Origin: Candidatus Eiseniibacteriota bacterium
GTDB lineage: Bacteria; Eisenbacteria; RBG-16-71-46; CAIMUX01; WJJG01
Reading direction: 5' to 3'
DNA length: 29,485 nt
NCBI GenBank assembly: GCA_016867695.1
Contig: VGIY01000001.1
Span: 1-29,485 of the forward strand
Shown here: in pieces, positions 23,825-29,485 of the stretch
Layout: each line of letters begins with the position of its first letter
How positions within the stretch are numbered: position 1 is the stretch's first letter
Translations under genes and position numbers: made by a program
Notes under the pieces: model-generated
Database searches by the model: none
The model's input: the letters and a program-made list of their open reading frames with translations, nothing else
Told to the model about the DNA's origin: nothing

Positions 23825-24715
23825 CTAGGAACGCTGTCCGACTTCGAGATCGGTCAGCGTGTCGAGCAACTCGACGGCCGACTCCTCCATCTCGGTGACG
23901 AAGCGGTCGATGCGGGTGATGAAGAAGTTGAACATCGCCTGCGCCGGAATGGCGATGACCAGCCCGGTCATCGTCGTGATCAGCGCCTCGGAGATGCCGC
24001 TGGCGACGACCTTGGCGCTGACCTGCTCGGCGGCGGCGATGGCCTCGAAGGCGTTGATCATGCCGGACACGGTGCCGAGGAATCCGACCAGCGGGGAGAT
24101 GTTGGCCACCGAGGAGAGGATCACCAGCCCGCGCTGGAGGAAGGACATCTCGATCGCCCCGGAGGTCTCGATGGCCTTCTCGACCGCCGCGGGGCCCCGC
24201 TCCACCTTGGTCAGGCCGGCGTGGAGGATCGCGGCGATCGGGCCGCGGGTGTTCATGCAGATCTCCTTGGCCTCCCCGACGCCGCGGCCGTTGCGCAGGC
24301 TAGCCACGACCGCCGTCATCAGCTTGCGCGTGTCCGTGTGCGCGCGCTGCATGGTGAAGAGGCGCTCGAGGGTGACCGCCAGGCCGAGCAGGGCGCAGAG
24401 CAGGAGGGGCCACATGAAGTTGCCCCCCTTCTGGAAGAACTCCACGAAGGCGCTCTGGCGCTCGCGGGCGGGCAGCTCGGGGTCCGGCAGCGCGGGCGCC
24501 GCCGCCTCCGCGCCGGCGCCCATGGCCGGCTGACCGCCCGGGGAGGCGACCTCCGACGTCGGCGCCTCGACGGCGGCTTCGGATCCGGCCGCCTCGACCA
24601 TGGCCTCGCCTCCGGCCGTCTCCTGCGCCGCCGCGGGCGGCGCGATCGCCGTCGCGCCGCCCCACAGCAGAGCCAGCGCAACCAGACATCCCATGACCCA
24701 ACCGCAGTCTCTCAT
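23825..24715 (-). CDS. exbB: MotA/TolQ/ExbB proton channel family protein
   Basis: A 296-residue inner-membrane motor subunit. It has an N-terminal signal-like segment (1-30, LVALALLWGGATAIAPPAAA) and an Ala/Pro/Glu-rich periplasmic stretch (31-88), as in the longer ExbB class. The first membrane helix is about 101-119. The cytoplasmic loop contains GPIAAILHAGLTKVERGPAA. The second and third helices are about 195-222 (ANISPLVGFLGTVSGMINAF) and 244-266 (ALITTMTGLVIAIPAQAMFN), which carry the conserved TolQ/ExbB signature. It is the first gene of the operon and sits behind a strong promoter with a leader of about 130 nt. GGGGAG and AGGTAGGG lie before the ATG. Confidence 0.95.
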   Translation of the reverse strand: MRDCGWVMGCLVALALLWGGATAIAPPAAAQETAGGEAMVEAAGSEAAVEAPTSEVASPGGQPAMGAGAEAAAPALPDPELPARERQSAFVEFFQKGGNFMWPLLLCALLGLAVTLERLFTMQRAHTDTRKLMTAVVASLRNGRGVGEAKEICMNTRGPIAAILHAGLTKVERGPAAVEKAIETSGAIEMSFLQRGLVILSSVANISPLVGFLGTVSGMINAFEAIAAAEQVSAKVVASGISEALITTMTGLVIAIPAQAMFNFFITRIDRFVTEMEESAVELLDTLTDLEVGQRS

Positions 24716-24851
24716 GCCCTACCTCTCCCCTGGAGATCCGGCAACACCCCCCGGCCGATCCTCGCCGCAAGCTCCCACGACGCGGAACCCGTTGCCCTCA
24801 CGAGCCGGCCATCCCTCACTCCCGCCAGCCAGTATAGAGATAAACGACAGC

Positions 24852-24880
24852 ATGGTAGGATCATGCTCCGGGGGTGTCAA
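24852..24880 (-). promoter_or_regulatory. Strong promoter of the exbB-exbD-exbD-tonB operon
   Basis: On the minus strand there is a perfect -35 TTGACA (24880-24875), a 17-nt spacer and a -10 TACCAT (24857-24852). The -35 overlaps the stop codon of the heptosyltransferase fusion gene. A further -10-like TATACT lies at 24836-24831. The leader to exbB is about 130 nt, with no riboswitch that I recognise. Confidence 0.75.
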
Positions 24881-26556
24881 TCCGCAATTTGGCCCTGGCG
24901 AGGATCTAACGTTCGGCCGGCCAGGATGGCCTCGACGGCCTGCTCCAGGCTCTCCACCGAGGCTGCCGGACGCGCGGCCCCGCCGTCGCCGAGCGCCTCC
25001 CGATGCTCGCCGCGCTCCCGTTCCCGCCCCCCGTATCCGGTGCGCACGAGCAGGCTCCGGCAACCGGCCGCCGCGCCCGCCTGCAGATCGGCCGGCGTGT
25101 CTCCCACCATGAACGAGCGGTCGAGATCGAGCCCCAGCTCGCGCGCCGCCAGGAGCAGCATGCCCGGCGCCGGCTTGCGGCACTGGCAGCGGCCGGTGTG
25201 TTCCGGGTGGTGCGGGCAGTGGTAGAAGCCGTCGACGGTCACGCCTTCCGTCTCCAGCAGCTCGCGCACCCTCGCCTCCACGGCGCGCACCGCCTCATCG
25301 CCGTAGAGCCCGCGCGCGACGCCCGACTGGTTGCTGGCGACGACGAGCCGGTAGCCCGCCTCCCGCGCCCGCCGCAGCGCTCCGGCGGCTCCCGGGATCA
25401 GGCGCACGCGCTGCGGGTCGCACAGGTAGGGCTCGAGCTCGATCAGCGTCCCGTCCCGATCGAGGAAGAGCCCCGCAGCCGCCGGGTGCGCCCGCGGATC
25501 GAGCAGGCTCCGGATGCGAGCCAGGACCTCCGTCGCCCGGATCGCCGCCATGCAGGGGGGCGGGGTGACGCCCAGAGGGCACCTTCGCCGGAAGCAGGGA
25601 GCCAGGGGGCAGGGCCCGCGCACGATCTGGTGGCGCGGCCCCTGCGGCCCGGTCCAGCGCGGGTCGGTCGGCCCGAAGAGGGCGACGACCGGGGTCCCCA
25701 CCGCCGCCGCCAGGTGCATCGCCCCGCTATCGTTGCACACTACCGCCTGCGCGCGGCGCAGCAGCTCCGCCGAGAAGAGGATCGGGCCTGCGCCGCAGGC
25801 GTTGAGCCCCCCTCCTCCCGCGCCGGCGAGGAGCGCGGCGCCCGCCTCGCGCTCCGGCTCAGCGCCGACGACGAGCAGATCGGCGACCCCCCCGCCGCGC
25901 AGCTCCCGGGCCAGCTCGACGAAGCGCTCGAGCGGCCATTGCTTCGCCGGCCCGTAGCGCGCGCCGGGGCAGAGGGCGACGAGCGGGCGCGACCTCGCCT
26001 CTCCGAAGACATCGGCGAGGAGCCTCCCGGCTTCCGCTGCGGCCGCGCCGTCGGGCGGCAGCTCGGGAACCCCGGCGAAGCCCTCCGCCCCCGCCAGCCG
26101 CGCCAGATCCTTGAACTCCTCCGCCAGGTGGAGGCTCCCGCGAGGCAGTCGCGGCGCCCGGCAGGTCAGCCAGGGGCCGCGCCCCTGCTCGGCCCAGCCG
26201 ATCCTCTCGGGCAGCCCCGCGGCCCAGAGCTGCAGCGCCGAGGAGAGCGAAGGCGTGAGGAGCAGCCCGCGCGAGCAGCCGGATGCCCGCAGCAGGCGGG
26301 CTTGCGCCAGCCACCGCCGCGGGGCGTGGCCGCCGGCCAGCTCGACCCGCGGGCTCTCCGGTGCCAGATGCCGGGCGAGGTCGAGCGCCGCCGGCCGGCC
26401 CGAGAAGACGGCGCCGGCCGGATCGAGCGCGGCCAGCGCCTCGAGGGCGGGGAGCGCGAGGAGCGTGTCGCCGACCCAGTTGGGCAGCCTGAGCAGCGTC
26501 CGCCGGGGCGCGCGCGCGGCCCCGGCGCCCGCCGCGCCCGTACCCGAGGCGATCAC
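24877..26556 (-). CDS. Heptosyltransferase fused to GmhB-type HAD phosphatase
   Basis: A 559-residue two-domain enzyme. Residues about 18-350 are a GT9 (WaaF/WaaC-like) heptosyltransferase: LRLPNWVGDTLLALPALEAL with Asp30 as the likely catalytic base, a KQWPLERFVELA motif, and CNDSGAMHLAAAVGTPVVAL followed by FGPTDP (274-299). Residues about 360-550 are a D,D-heptose 1,7-bisphosphate phosphatase: LFLDRDGTL (363-371) with Asp366 and Asp368, SNQSGVARG (409-417), zinc ligands Cys447, His449, Cys457 and Cys459, Lys461, and MVGDTPAD (483-490). Both act in LPS inner-core heptose assembly at the cytoplasm-inner membrane face, one making the precursor and the other using the final ADP-heptose. The GTG at 26556 has GGGGAGG upstream. 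WaaF versus a related heptosyltransferase cannot be decided. Confidence 0.93.
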   Translation of the reverse strand: MIASGTGAAGAGAARAPRRTLLRLPNWVGDTLLALPALEALAALDPAGAVFSGRPAALDLARHLAPESPRVELAGGHAPRRWLAQARLLRASGCSRGLLLTPSLSSALQLWAAGLPERIGWAEQGRGPWLTCRAPRLPRGSLHLAEEFKDLARLAGAEGFAGVPELPPDGAAAAEAGRLLADVFGEARSRPLVALCPGARYGPAKQWPLERFVELARELRGGGVADLLVVGAEPEREAGAALLAGAGGGGLNACGAGPILFSAELLRRAQAVVCNDSGAMHLAAAVGTPVVALFGPTDPRWTGPQGPRHQIVRGPCPLAPCFRRRCPLGVTPPPCMAAIRATEVLARIRSLLDPRAHPAAAGLFLDRDGTLIELEPYLCDPQRVRLIPGAAGALRRAREAGYRLVVASNQSGVARGLYGDEAVRAVEARVRELLETEGVTVDGFYHCPHHPEHTGRCQCRKPAPGMLLLAARELGLDLDRSFMVGDTPADLQAGAAAGCRSLLVRTGYGGRERERGEHREALGDGGAARPAASVESLEQAVEAILAGRTLDPRQGQIAD

Positions 26557-26641
26557 GAGCGCCTCCCCGCAGGCGCCGCCGTCCCCCCGGGCGGGGCCGG
26601 GCGGCGGCGTCGCGCGCCTTGCTCCGCGCGCGGCAGGCGCC

Positions 26642-28594
26642 TCACGGCCGTCTCCCCGCGCGCAGCGTCGCCAGGTGGCGCTCGACCTCCTCCCGCCGCG
26701 GGAAGCGCGGATCGATCGCCAGGACCTCCTCCAGGACGCGCTCGGCCGCGCCCGGCTGGCCGCTGTTGGCCAGCGAGATGCCCAGCAGGTAGGCCGCCGG
26801 CGCGGAGCGCGGCCAGAGGGGGCGCAGCCGCGAGAGCGTTTCCACGGCGCGCTCCCAGTAGCCGACGCGCGTCATCACGATCGCCAGGTTGTAGAGCACC
26901 TCCGGCGAGTCTGGGTAGAGGAGCAGCGCGTCGTCCAGCCTTCGCCCGGCGTCCAGCGGGCGGCCGAGGGCCAGCTCCGCGTTGGCCAGGTTGATGTGGA
27001 TGCCGACGTCGGCATAGCCCGCTGCGAGAGCCGCGTCGAGCAGCTCGATCGCCTCGGCCAGCGCCCCGCCGCGCGCGAGCTCGCCGCCGAGCGTCGCCAG
27101 GAAGCCGCCGCGCAGCCCCCCCGCGGGGCCGAGGGCCACGCGCTCCCGCCAGCCCTCGTCCAGCGGCCCGCGCCCCTCGGGCAGCAGGAGCGCGCGCACC
27201 CGCCCGCCCGGTCGGCTCCCGGAGGCGCGCTCCTCGACCGCCTGATCGCGCAGGTCGAGATAGAAGGCGACGACGTCGGGGAACTCCTCGGCGCGGCGCA
27301 GGAAACGGACGATCATCCGCTCGCTGAGCACGACACCGCGACAGGCGCCGTACCAGCCGGTCCAGTAGGCGCCCCGCTCGCTCGCCGGATCGACGGCGTG
27401 GAACGGGATCGGCAGGAAGCGCAGCTCCCCGCCCCCCGAGGGGGCGAAGCCGAGGTCGTGGGCGACGAGGCTCCCTGCCGGCAACCGCTCCGCCAGCCAG
27501 GACTCGATCTCGGCGGTGGACGGCGGCTCCCCGGAGTTCCCGGCAGCGCGGCCGATCGTCGTCGCCGCCAGCGCGCCGACGGCGGCGGCGAGGACGAGGG
27601 CGCGCAGCGCGGTGGCGCCTCGCGACGCCCGCGTTCCGGCCACTGCCGCGGCCATCGCTCCCGCCTCGCTCGCCGCCCAGGGCAGGAGCAGCAGGAGAGG
27701 CAGCTCCCGCGGGAACCCGGCCAGAGTCCCCAGCACGACCACGCCGGCGAAGGCCGCCGGCGCCGCGTCGCCGGCTAGCACTCGCCGGGACCAGCCCGGC
27801 ACGCGGGCGGCGAGCAGCAGAAGCCCCGGGAGGTGCAAGGAGCCCCACAGCGGCCAGGCGTCCCGGGAGAGGCCGAAGCCGATCCCGGAGCGCAGGACGC
27901 CCTCGAGCCGCGCCTGCCAGAGGAGCGCGCGCAGCCACTCGAGCGTCTGCAGCAGAGCCGGGGGATTGAGCGCCGGCGCCCCGAGCAGGCCGATGCCGAG
28001 CGTCGTCCAGGCCGCCCGCCGCCCCTCCCTCGGCCCGGCGAGCGCTCCCAGCGCCACCGGCAGCAGCGCCACCCAGGACCAGGGAGACCAGCCCAGCGAC
28101 CAGGCGAGCAGGAGCCCCGCGGCCCAGGTGGGGAGCGCCCGGCGGGCGAGGAGGAGAAAGACGATCCCCAGCGACGCGCCGGGGCTCGCCTCCAGCGCGC
28201 CTTCGACCCAGATGGGCGAGCCGGCGAGGATGAGGGCGCCGGCGAACCCCTCCCAACCCGTGACCTTGCCTCCCCGGCGACCGGCCAGCAGCCCGACGGC
28301 CAGCAACGCCGCCGCGAGCCCCGCGACCCGCCCCGCGGCCGGCAACGCCGCGGCCGGAGCGCCCAGCCGGAGCAGCACGACCGCCGGGCCGACGCGGGGA
28401 TCCTCGCGGACCGCGAGCACATCGAGCAGGCCGCGGCCCGTGGCCCGCGACTCGGCCTCCAGCGCCGCCGCGCGCTCCGCCCAGGCGGGAGGCGCCGCCG
28501 GCGCGGCGAAGAGGCCGCGGGCGGCGGCGAGAGCGAGCAGGAACAGCATCGGCGCGAGCGCTCGCAGGCGGGGCCGGCAAGGGAGCGGGCGCAC
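26642..28594 (-). CDS. Polytopic membrane protein with C-terminal TPR repeats
   Basis: A 650-residue protein of unknown function. I prefer the GTG at 28594, with a GGAG site 8 bases upstream and 2 bp after the previous stop. The ATG at 28549 has no such site. Residues 15-350 contain about nine hydrophobic segments (for example 15-31, 88-104, 140-165, 172-187, 283-305, 328-347). A soluble region (360-490) contains WLAERLPAGSLVAHDLGFAP and a WTGWYGACRGVVLSERM stretch. Residues about 494-645 are TPR-like helices (INLANAELALGRPLDAGRRL, VLYNLAIVMTRVGYWERAVE, AYLLGISLANSGQPGAAERV). The layout recalls GT-C-like membrane glycosyltransferases or DUF2723-type proteins, but the acidic catalytic loop expected after the first helix is not evident. 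Its place before the heptosyltransferase suggests an envelope role. Confidence 0.75.
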   Translation of the reverse strand: MRPLPCRPRLRALAPMLFLLALAAARGLFAAPAAPPAWAERAAALEAESRATGRGLLDVLAVREDPRVGPAVVLLRLGAPAAALPAAGRVAGLAAALLAVGLLAGRRGGKVTGWEGFAGALILAGSPIWVEGALEASPGASLGIVFLLLARRALPTWAAGLLLAWSLGWSPWSWVALLPVALGALAGPREGRRAAWTTLGIGLLGAPALNPPALLQTLEWLRALLWQARLEGVLRSGIGFGLSRDAWPLWGSLHLPGLLLLAARVPGWSRRVLAGDAAPAAFAGVVVLGTLAGFPRELPLLLLLPWAASEAGAMAAAVAGTRASRGATALRALVLAAAVGALAATTIGRAAGNSGEPPSTAEIESWLAERLPAGSLVAHDLGFAPSGGGELRFLPIPFHAVDPASERGAYWTGWYGACRGVVLSERMIVRFLRRAEEFPDVVAFYLDLRDQAVEERASGSRPGGRVRALLLPEGRGPLDEGWRERVALGPAGGLRGGFLATLGGELARGGALAEAIELLDAALAAGYADVGIHINLANAELALGRPLDAGRRLDDALLLYPDSPEVLYNLAIVMTRVGYWERAVETLSRLRPLWPRSAPAAYLLGISLANSGQPGAAERVLEEVLAIDPRFPRREEVERHLATLRAGRRP

Positions 28595-28596
28595 GA

Positions 28597-29485
28597 CTAG
28601 AACTCCGCCCCGATCGAGACCTCGCCCGCCGCCTTGCCGACCCAGCCGGCCAGATCCGTGCGGCGCGAGAGGTCCCAGCGCAGGATCATGAAGCCCAGGT
28701 TGACCGCCGCCCGCAGGCCGCACGAGGCGCGGACATCCTCGAGCCGGAAGGAGCCCTCGCCCCGGCCGGAGCGCAGCGCGCGGAAGTCGGCCGGGTCGTC
28801 CCAGGCGGCGCCGAAATCGCAGAAGAGCGCGCCGCGGATGCCGTAGATCCCGAGCCTCAGCGGCCAGGCGAGGGCGAACCCTTCGATGAAGGGGAAGCGG
28901 AACTCGAGGTTGGCGAAGGCGAGCGAGGTGCCGTAGAGCGGGTCCTGCGTGTAGCCGCGCAGCGAGTAGGGCCCGCCGAAGGCCATGCGCTCCCGGTCGC
29001 GCCCCCACTCGCCGGCGAAGACGCCGCGCAGCGCGAAGGCGTAGCGCTTGCGCACATTCCAGTAGAAGCGGTAGTCGGCCTCCAGCCCATGCGCCCTGCG
29101 CTCGCCGACGAAGGCCCCCGCCGAGAGCCGCGAGCGCCGGCCGCTCAGCGGCCCGGTCGAGCCGAAGAGCGCCGTGTCGTGGACGAAGGCGACCTCCGGG
29201 GCGAGGTAGGCGTAGGCGTCCTCCTCCCCCTCCCAGCCGCAGAGCCAGATGTTCGTCCCGCTGATCGCGTCGCAGGCCCAGCGGAAGCGGGTCTCGTGCA
29301 CGGCGTCGACGGAGAGCTCCAGCCGGCGGAAGCGCGACAGCGGATACTGGACGCCCGCGCCCACGCCCCTGACGAGCCGCTTGAGGTAGATCTCCGGATA
29401 CCCGGGGACGGTCGAGTAGCCGTAGCCGCCCATGAACTGGTAGGCGGCGAAGCTGAGGAACGGGCGCCGCCGCTGGTTGAGATAG
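28597..29485 (-). CDS. BamA/TamA-like outer-membrane beta-barrel protein, C-terminal part
   Basis: Partial: the reading frame stays open to the right edge (…YLNQRRRPFLSFAAYQFMGG), leaving the last 295 or so residues. Alternating beta-strand sequence, YLNxRRRP with an aromatic run, VGAGVQYPLSRFRRLELSVD, FGGPYSLRGY (the surface-antigen/Omp85 lid-like motif) and a terminal EVSIGAEF ending in Phe all fit a 16-strand-type barrel. The YLN-x-x-RRP opening resembles proteins in which a PD40/TolB-like beta-propeller precedes an Omp85-like barrel. The propeller itself would lie outside this window, so that part is inference. The stop at 28597 is two bases before the GTG of the TPR membrane protein. Confidence 0.82.
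   Translation of the reverse strand, partial: YLNQRRRPFLSFAAYQFMGGYGYSTVPGYPEIYLKRLVRGVGAGVQYPLSRFRRLELSVDAVHETRFRWACDAISGTNIWLCGWEGEEDAYAYLAPEVAFVHDTALFGSTGPLSGRRSRLSAGAFVGERRAHGLEADYRFYWNVRKRYAFALRGVFAGEWGRDRERMAFGGPYSLRGYTQDPLYGTSLAFANLEFRFPFIEGFALAWPLRLGIYGIRGALFCDFGAAWDDPADFRALRSGRGEGSFRLEDVRASCGLRAAVNLGFMILRWDLSRRTDLAGWVGKAAGEVSIGAEF

Overview
This 29.5 kb window is very GC-rich (roughly 70% by eye). It carries 24 supported protein genes, all on the minus strand, with short gaps and frequent ATGA/GTGA stop-start overlaps. It reads as the chromosome of a Gram-negative (diderm) bacterium. The supporting genes are an ExbB/ExbD/TonB energiser, a TolC-type channel, an LPS heptosyltransferase and two outer-membrane beta-barrel proteins. 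A PorV/UPF0164-family protein, a 31-residue AURKAIP1/COX24-type mini-protein and a large Ig-repeat lipoprotein point towards the FCB group or a nearby uncultured phylum (Eisenbacteria, Krumholzibacteriota or Gemmatimonadota-like). That placement is inference. I see no tRNA, rRNA, CRISPR array, insertion sequence, phage gene or integron, so this looks like ordinary chromosome.

In the direction of transcription (right to left), the window opens inside a BamA/TamA-like surface-antigen gene. It is followed by a polytopic membrane protein with C-terminal TPRs and a heptosyltransferase fused to a GmhB-type phosphatase. A consensus promoter (TTGACA-17-TACCAT) overlapping the end of the fusion gene then drives exbB-exbD-exbD-tonB, with a TolC-family gene downstream. 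The end of tolC carries a degenerate 44-bp tandem duplication. Next is uvrA, which has no Shine-Dalgarno but an extended -10 placed to give a leaderless mRNA.

The centre is a tight operon: gcvT-gcvH-gcvPA-gcvPB (glycine cleavage T, H and split P proteins), then four further genes coupled by overlap or tiny gaps. These are a two-TM protein with a possible PH-like domain, a short amphipathic/coiled-coil protein, a GlmL/MutL-type ASKHA ATPase, and an uncharacterised protein with lipoyl-like barrel halves and a KOW-like C-terminus. No B12 mutase is present. This four-gene module is the best candidate here for an undescribed system.

To the left are a cold-shock gene with a hairpin abutting its ribosome-binding site, and a 1361-residue lipoprotein built of Ig-like modules, including a three-fold two-domain super-repeat. 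A 314-bp intergenic region with two strong hairpins and a promoter follows. Then comes a probable RNA/nucleoid cluster (HU/IHF, COX24-type mini-protein, RNase R), a PilZ protein, and a PorV-family gene running off the left edge behind a clear promoter.
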